A stretch of 64,000 nucleotides of DNA from an uncultured Desulfosarcina sp. (GTDB lineage Bacteria; Desulfobacterota; Desulfobacteria; Desulfobacterales; Desulfosarcinaceae): positions 3,348,001 through 3,412,000 of the forward strand of contig NZ_OY764190.1 of the NCBI RefSeq assembly GCF_963668215.1, written 5' to 3'. Made by a program: the position numbers and the translations under genes. Positions 40,571-49,596 of this stretch are shown piece by piece. The notes under the pieces are model-generated. The model was not told where the DNA came from and ran no database searches. It saw only the letters and a list, made by a program, of their open reading frames with translations. Numbering within the stretch: position 1 is the first letter of the stretch; the number at the start of each line of letters is the position of its first letter.

Positions 40571-40666
40571 AACCTGCCTCCTAATTAATGAGCCGATCAG
40601 CTTCATCGATGCTTGTTTGTTCAGGGCGAATACCCTTCAGGCGATATGGATTCTTGCTCGCCTTGC

Positions 40667-41503
40667 TTAAAGGATATGCAACTCGCATATCCTCCGGTAA
40701 TGGTAGCCGTAGATGGTAAAGGTAACCGCTAACGGCAGCAACTTGGGCCTTCGTGCCAGGGTCCAGATCAACAGATACCAGTATTGAAATCGCTCTTTGC
40801 CCAATACGCCCAGTCGCAGGCAGGCACGAAAAAACGCCAGGAATCGCTGCCAATCGATGGGAACGGTGGCCGCCGGCGCATTGAGTTCTCTTAAAACGGA
40901 TCTGACCCGCTGGTAGTATTTGCGGGGTGAATAGATCTGCCGCATGATCCCACGGTACCCATCGATCAGGTGATCCAGCCCCATAGCCGGGAAAATGTTG
41001 GTCCGACCGTCCACATTATCCCCGGAAAAATCGGTGCATAACGGAATGGGGGTCTGGTGAATATCAGGGTAGCCGTCCGCACGGTATATTTTTTTCGGGC
41101 AGCCATTTTTCAAATCCGCAATAAAAGCCGGCAGGGTGATCTCGGCTTCGTCCAAAACCATTTGATCCACCTGTTGAAACGCGTCCGGTTCGGCGGTGAA
41201 AAGCGGTCCGCCGGCAACGACCGTCAACCCGTTGTTTCGGCAATGCGCGATGATATCGACAGCCGATTTGCGCTGGACCGCCATGGCACTGATAAATACC
41301 ATATCGGCCCATTCAAGATCGTCATCGGAAAGATCTTCCACGTTCAGATCCACAAGGCGTAAAGACCATGAGCGCGGCAGGGGGGCTGCGACCGTGAGCA
41401 ATCCAAACGGCGGAAATGCCGCTTTTTTGCCGATGAACCGCAACGCATAGGAAAAAGACCAAAACGTATCGGGAAAAGCTGGGTAAATCAGGAGAATGTT
41501 CAT
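40667..41503 (-). pseudogene. B12-binding radical-SAM protein with the radical-SAM core deleted
   Basis: The 278-codon frame is open. Residues 1 to about 140 are a B12-binding-type Rossmann domain (NILLIYPAFPDTFWSF, PPFGLLTVAAPLP, LVDLNVEDL, FISAMAVQRKS, VVAGGPLFT). After YPDIHQTPIPL it passes directly to CTDFSGDNVDGRTNIF...IYSPRKYYQRV, the C-terminal DUF4070-type region. Intact relatives are about 480-530 residues with a radical-SAM barrel between these parts; no CX3CX2C cluster motif is present here. The deletion is in frame, so a cobalamin-domain-only protein may be made. AAAGGT precedes the ATG. Confidence 0.75.
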
Positions 41504-41557
41504 ATGACAAAAACCTTTCATTATCCATGGCGGAAAACAGGATTATGCGGTGTTTCC

Positions 41558-42055
41558 CTATTTTGCTTCAGCTTCCAGATTTATCTTTTTCATTCGAATA
41601 ATATGTTCAATCATCTTTTGCTCGAACATTCCCTTGGCCTCAGAAATATGCTTCTGGAAACTCAGTGCGATGGCGGTATCCGGATTCCTTTTGACCAACT
41701 CGGCTTTCAGATAAAGCTCTTTCTCGTATATCGTCTGTCTCAGATCTTCAGTCGCCTTAATGAAAGATTCCTGCTCGCTATTCAGCTTTTTGACGGTCTC
41801 ATCGCCTAAATGATCATAGTACCCTGGATACTTGTTGTTGCCCCCCGGCATTCCCGTCTCATGAAAGCCATATCTCATCATATCCCGGCCGTATTTTATG
41901 ATTTCATCAGGATCTTGTCCCATGGTCCCGTAAGATCCATATCCTTTTCGATAACTGCTGGATTCCCAATCTCCGCTAATGGCAATCGAGGACAACATAA
42001 AAACCATCGCCACCGTCAGTATGATCCATATCCTACTCGATAGGTGGTTTCTCAT
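41558..42055 (-). CDS. Periplasmic Spy/CpxP/ZraP-like helical protein
   Basis: A 165-residue exported protein. The signal peptide (SSRIWIILTVAMVFMLSSIAISGDWE) is followed by a Gly/Tyr-rich stretch (YRKGYGSYGTMGQ) and a long helical region (LNSEQESFIKATEDLRQTIYEKELYLKAEL) typical of the heavy-metal-sensor/Spy group of periplasmic chaperones. AAGGAG precedes ATG 42055. It is the first gene of the long minus-strand directon and lies about 100 bp downstream of an excellent -24/-12 sequence. Confidence 0.75.
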   Translation of the reverse strand: MRNHLSSRIWIILTVAMVFMLSSIAISGDWESSSYRKGYGSYGTMGQDPDEIIKYGRDMMRYGFHETGMPGGNNKYPGYYDHLGDETVKKLNSEQESFIKATEDLRQTIYEKELYLKAELVKRNPDTAIALSFQKHISEAKGMFEQKMIEHIIRMKKINLEAEAK

Positions 42056-42155
42056 TTCTCTTTCTCCTTGATAATGGTTGACAAGATCAAACCAACAACA
42101 ACCGATTGTATCTATTCGGACGGAATTGGCACGAGGGTATCGGTGGGAAGACCTC

Positions 42156-42171
42156 GGCAATCATTATGCCA
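42156..42171 (-). promoter_or_regulatory. Sigma-54 promoter (-24/-12) for the 42-24.6 kb directon
   Basis: On the minus strand TGGCATAATGATTGCC matches TGGCAYR-N4-TTGC at every defined position except the final W. A second, weaker candidate, TGGCAC-N5-TTGTA, lies at 42193-42208 on the same strand. The dyad array is 135-200 bp further upstream. Confidence 0.7.
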
Positions 42172-42306
42172 CCGTTCTCTGCGTCTTTACTGTACAATCT
42201 TTGTGCCAGGAAGAGACAAGGATCGCTACTATCCCCATCATATTGATTTGATACATTTATTTTGGCGCTTAACTTAAGTTGCAAATCAATCATCAGGCTG
42301 TGGTAA

Positions 42307-42356
42307 GGGTCACATTTAACCGATGGTCACATATGACCATTGTGGTATATCGACCT
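42307..42356. promoter_or_regulatory. Tandem 16-bp dyads, candidate enhancer sites (array 2)
   Basis: GGGTCACATTTAACCG (42307-42322) and TGGTCACATATGACCA (42324-42339), with a degenerate third unit TGTGGTATATCGACCT (42341-42356). Unit starts are 17 bp apart, exactly as in array 1 at 20786. The array lies between the divergent Spy-like and universal-stress genes. Confidence 0.6.
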
Positions 42357-42505
42357 TGTATATGGTTGGTCAGTGGTCTACCATCAGTAAAGATTTTCTT
42401 GACTTTTGATTCGCAATTTACGCACCCTTAAATTGCAATGAGATTGGATAGAGAGTTCGGAAACAGAATTCCCTAACCGCCGCCTCGGCAGAAAGGAGCG
42501 AGCAC

Positions 42506-42955
42506 ATGTTCAAGCGTATTCTTTGCCCAATCGACTTGAAAGACCGGTCCGACATGGCTGTCAAAAAAGCCATACAGATTGCGCACCAGTTCGGTTCGGA
42601 AATCACGTTGCTCAATGTCCACGAAGAGTTCATGGATAAGGAAGAAAGGGAGATGCTGCGCGTAAGTGTCACCAAGATGAAGGAAAAATACAGCCACATC
42701 GCCTCCGAATCCAAGGAAGAAATGAAGGCTATCATCCACCAATTACACGCTGATGATATTAAAGTGGATTACCTGTTGCACAGCGGCAAGCCAGAGCATG
42801 CCATCGTTGAAGTTGCTACGGAACTTGGACCGGACCTGATCGTCATGTGTACCGACGGCAGAAACAGCCTCAAGGATTTCGTTGTCGGCACCATCACTCA
42901 GCATGTTATCAATGCGTCCCCCTGCCCTGTGCTGGTTATCCCCAACCGAAAGTAA
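42506..42955 (+). CDS. Universal stress protein (UspA family)
   Basis: A 149-residue single-domain Usp: FKRILCPIDLKDRSDMAVKKA at the N-terminus, ITLLNVHEEF, and the C-terminal CTDGRNSLKDFVVGTITQHVINASPCPVLVIP. The ATP-binding pattern G-X2-G-X9-G-S/T is only partly kept (a Cys takes the place of the first Gly), so nucleotide binding is uncertain. AAAGGAG precedes the ATG. It diverges from the Spy-like gene and shares its regulatory region. Confidence 0.92.
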   Translation: MFKRILCPIDLKDRSDMAVKKAIQIAHQFGSEITLLNVHEEFMDKEEREMLRVSVTKMKEKYSHIASESKEEMKAIIHQLHADDIKVDYLLHSGKPEHAIVEVATELGPDLIVMCTDGRNSLKDFVVGTITQHVINASPCPVLVIPNRK

Positions 42956-43157
42956 GAAACGAAATGCCCATATCGAGACCGAATCGAAATCAGAATCAAA
43001 CCCAAAGTTTATGGTTTGGAAGAATGGAACGCACGCTAAGTCCTTTAGACTTCCATATATCATTAAATGTTACTGGATGGACTGAAGGTTCCAAGTTTCA
43101 TGAAGTTCAAAATCTATGCAGAAACGGAAATCAGCGACGCCCGGTTACGTCGACATA

Positions 43158-43544
43158 CTAGTCCCATGGCCCCCAATTGCCACTGGATTTAAAAAGTTTA
43201 AGCGCTTGAAGAATCGTATATTCTTTAACACCGGTGATCGTGTCGTTAAGATAGTAGTCTTTCTTTAATAGTAGTCGTTTATGTCCGTCGCTGATGTCGT
43301 ATACAAAGTCAAACTCTTCGAGCCAGGCATGATTTACAGGTTTATCTTGATCTAAAGAGGCCAGATTCCCATGCACGAGGCGATGCTTTCCGAAGAAATC
43401 CTTGATTCGAAGCTGTTGTATGAGTTCTGCTGCAGCTTTAAAGCAATTGTACGGTATATCTCGTTTTCGGTAATCCGCGTTCAAGTTTGAAGACAATAGT
43501 GTTGCCACATTTTCATGTTTCAGAAGTTTGGTCTTGAGTGTCAA
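43158..43544 (-). CDS. Unknown protein with possible Cys-His-Asp hydrolase pattern (128 aa)
   Basis: No family is recognised with certainty. A Cys at the start of a helix (PYNCFKAAAELIQQL), a downstream HAWLEEFDFVYDIS segment and an aspartate recall papain/transglutaminase-fold cysteine hydrolases, in which C, HAW and D line up this way. The start is unclear: the frame begins at TTG 43544 and has no internal Met; a GTG 12 codons in is another option. It is an isolated gene in lower-GC DNA. Confidence 0.55.
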   Translation of the reverse strand: MTLKTKLLKHENVATLLSSNLNADYRKRDIPYNCFKAAAELIQQLRIKDFFGKHRLVHGNLASLDQDKPVNHAWLEEFDFVYDISDGHKRLLLKKDYYLNDTITGVKEYTILQALKLFKSSGNWGPWD

Positions 43545-43699
43545 GCGTTCAGTCTCTTTTTAAAGGTTTTTTAACTTAATATCATAGGGTTGTAAATTGG
43601 ATTCGTGTCCGAGAGCGGCATTTCACCTCGTTGATGGGAGCCGGTAAAATTATCTGGGAGAGGAATTGTATCGGCAATAAGAGAGGCAGACGGAGTATA

Positions 43700-43915
43700 T
43701 TACTTCGGCGAGGGATAATCCTCAAGATGATTGGGGTTGACCATCAAATGATCGATATGTGTGCCTTTGCATTGACAACTGCTGCAGTCCAGATAAAGAT
43801 TTTGACTCGCTGCCTCGCCCAGACATTGATCGTAAAAGGGGCATAGATAATTGCGAAGAAAATCAGCAGTATTTATGCCTTTTTTATGAACCGAGAACAC
43901 CGGTGATCTCTCCAT
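43700..43915 (-). CDS. Small Cys-rich protein (71 aa)
   Basis: Contains LCPFYDQCLGEAASQN followed by YLDCSSCQCK. The pattern CPxYxxCLxxA...CxxCxC resembles a small putative metal-binding motif seen, from memory, in short Desulfobacterota proteins. GAGGATCG precedes the ATG. It lies 21 bp downstream of the next gene on the same strand, so the two form an operon. Confidence 0.55.
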   Translation of the reverse strand: MERSPVFSVHKKGINTADFLRNYLCPFYDQCLGEAASQNLYLDCSSCQCKGTHIDHLMVNPNHLEDYPSPK

Positions 43916-43936
43916 CTTATCGATCCTCGAGGATTC

Positions 43937-44299
43937 CTACTGATTGATATCATCCCTGATAGATTCCCAGATTTTGTTGACTTCTTCGCGCCAGCCATTC
44001 ACAAACGCATCGTTGTGGACCCATTTGAATCTCTTTGACTCTTTGGGACATATCTTTTCCAGTGAAGTAAAATAAATACTATACATGAGAGAAAAATAGT
44101 TGGCATCATGTTTGGCGTTGGGACGCCTAACAGCATCCTTGAGTTCCTGATACGATGCCTTGCGAACCCATCTTTCCGCAATCCGCTTCCCCGTTTGATA
44201 AGCTTCTTCAATACCTTCAGATTGGCGATCCTGCATTTCAGATTTCTTTAATTCGATCGCCGCTTTTTCTGCCTTGAATTTTTCTATCACATTTTTCAT
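43937..44299 (-). CDS. Unknown helical protein (120 aa)
   Basis: Charged and mostly helical (MKNVIEKFKAEKAAIELKKS; GIEEAYQTGKRIAERWVRKA; FVNGWREEVNKIWESI). No signal peptide or catalytic motif; family unknown. AGGAG precedes the ATG, and the small Cys-rich gene follows within 21 bp. Confidence 0.65.
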   Translation of the reverse strand: MKNVIEKFKAEKAAIELKKSEMQDRQSEGIEEAYQTGKRIAERWVRKASYQELKDAVRRPNAKHDANYFSLMYSIYFTSLEKICPKESKRFKWVHNDAFVNGWREEVNKIWESIRDDINQ

Positions 44300-44506
44300 G
44301 TGTTACTCCTATGCTGCAGCATATCATCCTTAAACCACCGAGATTCGTGTTTATTCGGAAATACCGTTTAAACATAGGCATGTAGGTCAACTATAGGATC
44401 GCTAACCACCAATATACTGCTTGGACGTGTGGATGATTGATCGGTGTGAAGCCGATGACATCCCCCCGGACTACGAGGGGATGCCGGATCGGGTTATATC
44501 TATCGT

Positions 44507-44707
44507 CTATGCGGCTGTGACATTTTTCGCTGAAGGGCCCTTCGGTCCCTGCTCAACTTCAAAGGTTACGCGCTCACCCTCGCTGAGGGATTTGAAGCCG
44601 GTCGCATTTATCGCTGAATGATGGACAAATACGTCTGAACCATCTTCCTGCTCAATAAATCCAAATCCCTTGCGATCGTTGAACCACTTAACTGTTCCAT
44701 TGGCCAT
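44507..44707 (-). CDS. Cold-shock protein, CspA family
   Basis: A 66-residue OB-fold single-strand nucleic-acid-binding protein: [20 protein letters not shown] with RNP1 (KGFGFI) and RNP2 (VFVHHS), ending [23 protein letters not shown] precedes ATG 44707; frame further upstream is untranslated leader. A GC-rich hairpin near 44458-44486 (CATCCCC/GGGGATG) lies downstream of its stop but lacks a T run. Confidence 0.95.
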   Translation of the reverse strand: MANGTVKWFNDRKGFGFIEQEDGSDVFVHHSAINATGFKSLSEGERVTFEVEQGPKGPSAKNVTAA

Positions 44708-45034
44708 GATAACATCCTCCTTTCTTACAATATTTTCAATGTCGCTAACTGGAGGGTGCCATTTTGGCAAACGGTTTTTACCTGCAGAGAGGAACTGTCC
44801 TGAAGTGAAAATAAACATAGACAGGACTTGATTGAATACTTCAATAGTAACCTGTTTTCTCCACAATGCAAGTTAAATATTCGTTTATAATATGGATATT
44901 ATCCCTAAAAAAGCATTTAAAACATACAAATCCGAATAGTTAGGATGCATATTGCGCAAGCTGCATCGTGCAAATTAGTCTGGGAAGTAATTTGTTAATA
45001 AAGCTATCAATGCAACAAGGTGCGGTCAAGTTAC
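44708..45034. other. 327-bp AT-rich upstream region of the cold-shock gene
   Basis: No gene is seen. It should contain the promoter and the usual long leader of a csp gene, but no clear -35/-10 pair stands out in this AT-rich sequence. Confidence 0.5.
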
Positions 45035-45433
45035 CTACTGAGAATTATATCCATCTATAATTTTATCAAATATTTTATCTATACCGAATCCTTTTTCCCT
45101 TATTGTGATATATAGCTGCCGAAAGGATTGCAGTGCTTCATCTGAACATATCTCATTTGTATTGTATTCTATTGCTGTTCCATTCTTTACTAATGAGTTA
45201 ATATCTTGACGACTCAAAATTTCAAATTCTCTTACATCATTAACATAAGAATCACCTTTTCCTGTCAAAAAATATAACAGATATCTATTTTCACCTTCGT
45301 AATCACAAATTTTCATACACCAAGCATATTTTTCATCGTATAAAAAATACCAAACACCATCATGATGAATGACTGTTGAAATTTTTTTAGAGTTAGAAAT
45401 CATCACATTGGTTACCGTTACTATTTTACTCAT
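45035..45433 (-). CDS. Unknown AT-rich protein (132 aa)
   Basis: Starts MSKIVTVTNVMISNSKKIST and contains VWYFLYDEKYAWCMKICDYEGENRYLL. It is predicted alpha+beta, without signal peptide or known motif. The gene is markedly lower in GC than its neighbours, which suggests recent acquisition. GGAGG precedes the ATG, so it is probably translated. Confidence 0.65.
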   Translation of the reverse strand: MSKIVTVTNVMISNSKKISTVIHHDGVWYFLYDEKYAWCMKICDYEGENRYLLYFLTGKGDSYVNDVREFEILSRQDINSLVKNGTAIEYNTNEICSDEALQSFRQLYITIREKGFGIDKIFDKIIDGYNSQ

Positions 45434-45745
45434 ATAGTCCTCCGGAAATTTCGTCTAGTACAAAAAGAAGCTACGATCAGTAGAATGTTTTTAGCAGATT
45501 GGAAAAACTCTAAATGACTTACAAACCACAGTGGTTTTGAGTTTTATTGCGAAGCTGGGGCGCAATTCCCCATAGCTTGCGACGATCAAATTGATTGGTC
45601 ATGTGTTGATACTCTCTCTGCTTGCGTCGGGCAAATAATTGAATTGAACACACCGGCATGGCTCTGATAAAGACAAATATAACCATCCTATGTGCATTAA
45701 GCCAATTTTTAATTTAGTAGCTGTAGCTTGCCGAGAACGAGCCAA
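45434..45745. other. 312-bp stretch without a confident gene
   Basis: Only a 27-codon frame beginning MTNQFDRRKLWGIAPQ (minus strand, near 45602-45520) is visible. It is too short to judge and has no clear ribosome site. Confidence 0.4.
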
Positions 45746-47230
45746 TTAGATTTGTATGTGATCTAAAGGGAAAATCGGTCTTGGTACATTGCAATAGGGC
45801 AATCGGTTGTAGCGTGGGGTGCAAAGTGCGCCACTGTCACAAACAATCACTTGTCCTGCAATCGGCTCGAACTCAGCACGGAAGTGTTGCATCGATTTTA
45901 GCGCGACGACACGCTTGTTCTGTGGATCGATATCAAACGCTTTAAATTGCTGTAAATCTAGCATTTGGCGGGCAATGGTTACCACCAATATTTCAATATC
46001 GTCGACGCGTAGAACAGCACTGGGGCCGAAACTGCCCCTAAGCCCATGAATTATTGAACCGTCACCGGCGAAATACCCATCACTGATAGAAACGAGTTCA
46101 CCCTCCACATTGAGTGGCCCACCACCGAAGCTTGGATCGGTTTTACCGCCCAGCGTAATGTGAATCCGTTCACAAATATCAGCAGTATGCAAAGCCTTCG
46201 CTGCCGCGCCATCCACCATGGGACCAAAACAGGAATTCGTCACACCCGCCTCGAGCAATGCACGCAATAGCTCGGTTGAGTCACCATAGCCACCGGCACC
46301 GGGATTATCCGCATAGTCAGCAATTACCAGCGGTCCTTCATTAGCCACATATGTAGCTGCAATATCTGCGGCCTCTTCAACGCTGAGATAGTCGTTCAGC
46401 ACCTCAAAGCGTCTGTTCCAGATGTCATCAGCAACCGTTTCGGCGAAAGCAGTGTGTGCGGAAAAATCGCCTTGGCCTGTGACCAACACGGTTGGGCCAA
46501 TCCTCTTAACATCTGCACTTGCGAAACCGGCATTAATGCTCACGGCGAATACGTCCGCCTTCTCCTCGTATGCCCGCGCTGATGCTATGCGCTCGATCAT
46601 CGGGCCGATGTCGGTGCGGCCGCCATTGACTTCTTCCAGCATAGGTCGACTTACGAGGATCGTGCGCGGTTGAATCTCACCGGCCATCGTCCTGTGTAAA
46701 ATTTCACCGGCATGGCGACCTGTGTCGCGCATATCGATATGAGGATAGGTTTTAAACGACACAATGATATCAGCGAGCGCACACATCTTATTGCTGACAT
46801 TTGCATGTGGATCAAGCGTGATGGCAATTGGCATCTTTTCGCCCACCACGTTGCGGATGCGTGAAAGAAACTCTCCTTCTCCATCTTCACAAAAATCAAG
46901 GTCCATGGCACCATGCAATCCGAAAAGAAGTCCGTCAAAGGAGTGCTGTTTGATGACGGAAATGATAGGATCGCAAAGCCAATTAAATGTTTTTCGCGTA
47001 ACCCTACCACTTGGGCCCGCGGCTGCACTGAGCACATGGCTGATGTTCCAGCCATGCACCCGACCGGCATCGAGGAAGCCAGCAAGTTCGGTATTTGCTT
47101 GGCCACGCTCAGCGATGGCCTCGGCGCCCATCAGGACATAACGGTTTCTAAATGACTGTTCATCCGTTTCCTGGAGACTAAAGGAATTGGTTTCATGGGA
47201 CATTTCGGCAGTCAGGACTTTGAACGGCAT
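45746..47230 (-). CDS. M81-family metallopeptidase (MlrC-like)
   Basis: A 494-residue protein with the DUF1485/MlrC_C architecture: AEMSHETNSFSLQ, GLLFGLHGAMDLDFCEDGEG, ITLDPHANVS, FKTYPHIDMRDTG, then the C-terminal half with VIADYADNPGAGGYGDSTELLRALLEAG and GSFGPSAVLRV. The founding member, MlrC, opens linearised microcystin peptides at an Adda-D-isoGlu bond; most relatives have unknown substrates. AAGGAA precedes the ATG. It stands alone on the minus strand in accessory DNA, about 1.2 kb from a D-amino-acid-type gene pair on the other strand. Confidence 0.9.
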   Translation of the reverse strand: MPFKVLTAEMSHETNSFSLQETDEQSFRNRYVLMGAEAIAERGQANTELAGFLDAGRVHGWNISHVLSAAAGPSGRVTRKTFNWLCDPIISVIKQHSFDGLLFGLHGAMDLDFCEDGEGEFLSRIRNVVGEKMPIAITLDPHANVSNKMCALADIIVSFKTYPHIDMRDTGRHAGEILHRTMAGEIQPRTILVSRPMLEEVNGGRTDIGPMIERIASARAYEEKADVFAVSINAGFASADVKRIGPTVLVTGQGDFSAHTAFAETVADDIWNRRFEVLNDYLSVEEAADIAATYVANEGPLVIADYADNPGAGGYGDSTELLRALLEAGVTNSCFGPMVDGAAAKALHTADICERIHITLGGKTDPSFGGGPLNVEGELVSISDGYFAGDGSIIHGLRGSFGPSAVLRVDDIEILVVTIARQMLDLQQFKAFDIDPQNKRVVALKSMQHFRAEFEPIAGQVIVCDSGALCTPRYNRLPYCNVPRPIFPLDHIQI

Positions 47231-47486
47231 TATACAATTCCTTAATATTTTGAAATAATCGATTTGGTTGACGTAAAAAAGGATTCACCTATCATATCTC
47301 ACAGATAAAACCTTCAAAAAACGTTCAAATAAATTAAGACGGCGTCTGTTTCTGCGATCGTCAACCAGTACGAGGGCATTCTGAATAATTTTGCACTTGC
47401 TTTTTCTTGAAATATAGATACAATATTTGTAACTGCCAAAAAGGAAGGTTCAATATTTGTCTGTCAACCTGGAATGAAATTGATAA

Positions 47487-47978
47487 GTGGAGTATCGTTT
47501 GCCAAGAGTGACAATAACACGTGATACGTTCCTTGAAGACAATCAGGGGCGAAGGTTTTTAGATGTTGTGAACGATCCGGATCAACCTTTTGACGCAGTA
47601 CTGGAGTTTTTTAATGATGCCAACAGGCAACGCCGGATGGAAGAGTCTGAGATTCACCACGACAGGCCGCCTTTGTCTGGTGTCGTCCGGGAGCTTGAAT
47701 CTCATCCAGCCATCGATCGGTGTTTGGCAGATACACACACTCAAAGGAGCAAACGCTTACGACAGGCTGTTGGTGTGGTCATTCGAATGATCATGCAGGC
47801 TAGGGGCTGGCGGAAGACTGGCCGGAAAGGGTCTCTGGGGGTCAGGAGCACCAAAAATGGATTGGCCCCCAATCACAATACGGGCGGACTCGCATTCTGG
47901 TTCATCCGTGCCGAGCGCTACGAGCGTGCTGAGGGGATGCCGTTTATATCAGTTCGTGAGCGATGCCAGAAACTATAG
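47487..47978 (+). CDS. Unknown protein (163 aa)
   Basis: The N-terminal half is poorly recognisable; the C-terminal half (RLRQAVGVVIRMIMQARGWRKTGRKGSLG, then NTGGLAFWFIRAERYE and GMPFISVRERC) looks conserved and well ordered. I recall unnamed proteins of this style in Desulfosarcina-like genomes but cannot give a function. The start is GTG 47487 with no good Shine-Dalgarno, so it may be different. A possible promoter, TTGCTT-N16-TACAAT, lies near 47399-47426. Confidence 0.55.
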   Translation: MEYRLPRVTITRDTFLEDNQGRRFLDVVNDPDQPFDAVLEFFNDANRQRRMEESEIHHDRPPLSGVVRELESHPAIDRCLADTHTQRSKRLRQAVGVVIRMIMQARGWRKTGRKGSLGVRSTKNGLAPNHNTGGLAFWFIRAERYERAEGMPFISVRERCQKL

Positions 47979-48452
47979 CCCATCGGGCATGGCAGTCGCA
48001 AAGCGTATGGTGAGTGCAAATTCATAAGGAATTACGAATATAACCGAACAGCACCGTATCGTGGACAAAACGCAAGACCGACCAATAAAGGTGGCGCTAT
48101 CAGACAAGTAGCAAAAAGCTCACATGATGGGCGATCCAAATAAATCAAAATCGTTCTTCTGACCGATACCTTCCTTGCATCGCTGCATGAGCGGGTCGCC
48201 AGTTATTTTCAATTTTTCAATACTATTTACAATTATGACCCAGTGGAAGCCTGAAAAAATGGTGGCTGCTTGAAACCCATTTGTACATATTGGGTGTGTC
48301 GGATGGCAACCCGGATCAAGATGAACGACTTGTTCTGAACACAGCTGGCCTCAATGGGAATGATGCGTATGCGAAATTTTTCGCGTAGAATTGCCACCTT
48401 GCACTCAGAAAAACTTCTATGAATTTTGGGAATATAAAAAGGAGTATCGATA
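47979..48452. other. 474-bp stretch without a recognisable gene
   Basis: Several short open frames exist, but none has both a ribosome site and family resemblance. The AAGGAG site of the DgcN-like gene lies at its right end. Confidence 0.45.
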
Positions 48453-49571
48453 ATGGCGATCTTAAATGAAACGGCCATAGTTTACTGTGAAAATCAATTT
48501 GGATTAGTTGACGGGAAAACGGCTTCCGGGCTAGTTAGGCACTCTGAAACATATACCGTTGTCGGAGTAATTGATAGTTCTTTAGCCGGAAAGGATGCCG
48601 GGGAAGAATTAGGGGGGAAAAAAAATGGTATCCCTATTTTTGCCAATTTAAAGGATGCCTTGAGTAAGCTTTCTATAGTCCCAGATTGTTACATATATGG
48701 GAAAGCTCCTTTAGAAGCATCTATATCAATGGAAGAAAGAAATTTGATCTTAGAGGCAATGGAAAACGGAATGAATATCATTAGCGGTTTGCATCAGTTC
48801 TTTTCTGAAGATCGAGAGTTTGTTAATACGGCGGCCCGCAACGCAGTCGGTATAAAAGACATCAGAAAGCCGCCGCAATTACAAGATCTGCATGTATTCA
48901 CGGGGAAAAGATCGGAAGTAACTGCTCCTGTGGTCGCCGTATTAGGTACCGATTGTGCCTGCGGAAAAAGGACAACCGCGGTTGAACTCAACAAGGCCTT
49001 GAATAGTCTCGGAATAAATTCGGTATTGGTTGCGACAGGCCAAAGCGGCTTAATGCAGGGGGCAATGTATGGCCTAGCAATCGATGCGCTTGTTTCCCAG
49101 TTTGTGGTCGGTGAAATAGAAAATGCCGTTGTTCAAGCATTTAAAATCGAAAAACCCGATATCATTTTAGTGGAGGGGCAGAGTGCCGTCAGCCATCCCG
49201 CCTTTATGGGCTCTCTCGGTATATTGAAAGGCAGCAACCCCGATGGCGTTATCCTCCAACATCCACCAGCTAGGAAAACAAGGTGTGATTTTCCCAATTT
49301 GAAGATGCCTACTGTTGAGAGTGAAATTAAACTGATTGAAGCGATTTCTCAAGCTAAAGTTATGGCTATCACATTAAACCATGAGGACCTTTCAGACAAG
49401 GAAGTAACGGACATCATGGCAATTTATGAAAAAAAGTTCAAATTGGCGGCAACAGATGTACTAAGCCATGGATGTCAAAAACTTGTTCAAGCCTTAAGCC
49501 ATCATTTTATAGAACTGAGACAAACAATCAAACAAAAGAGAAGTATAAAAACCCCTGCAATGGCAGCGTAA
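48453..49571 (+). CDS. DUF1611 (DgcN-type) protein, putative D-amino-acid N-acetyltransferase
   Basis: A 372-residue protein with an N-terminal Rossmann-like DUF1611_N domain (about 1-150) and a P-loop-type C-terminal domain with GTDCACGKRTTAVELN (165-180) and DIILVEGQSAVSHPAF. A marine member, DgcN, is reported to N-acetylate D-glutamate as the first step of D-Glu catabolism; assignment here is by family only. AAGGAG precedes the ATG. The PLP racemase-like gene follows 25 bp downstream, which fits a two-step D-amino-acid pathway. Confidence 0.8.
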   Translation: MAILNETAIVYCENQFGLVDGKTASGLVRHSETYTVVGVIDSSLAGKDAGEELGGKKNGIPIFANLKDALSKLSIVPDCYIYGKAPLEASISMEERNLILEAMENGMNIISGLHQFFSEDREFVNTAARNAVGIKDIRKPPQLQDLHVFTGKRSEVTAPVVAVLGTDCACGKRTTAVELNKALNSLGINSVLVATGQSGLMQGAMYGLAIDALVSQFVVGEIENAVVQAFKIEKPDIILVEGQSAVSHPAFMGSLGILKGSNPDGVILQHPPARKTRCDFPNLKMPTVESEIKLIEAISQAKVMAITLNHEDLSDKEVTDIMAIYEKKFKLAATDVLSHGCQKLVQALSHHFIELRQTIKQKRSIKTPAMAA

Positions 49572-49596
49572 GAGTTGTAACCATTAGAAATAAAAT

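Larger units (their letters stand above)
42056..42505. other. 450-bp divergent regulatory region
   Basis: It holds the sigma-54-type sequences and dyad array listed separately, and no gene. On the plus strand, towards the universal stress gene, no convincing -24/-12 or TATAAT-type promoter was found, so how that gene is expressed is open. Confidence 0.6.

Noticed and set aside
48233-48478. 81-codon minus-strand frame before the DgcN-like gene
   Set aside because: It overlaps the ribosome site and start of the DgcN-like gene and has no recognisable features.
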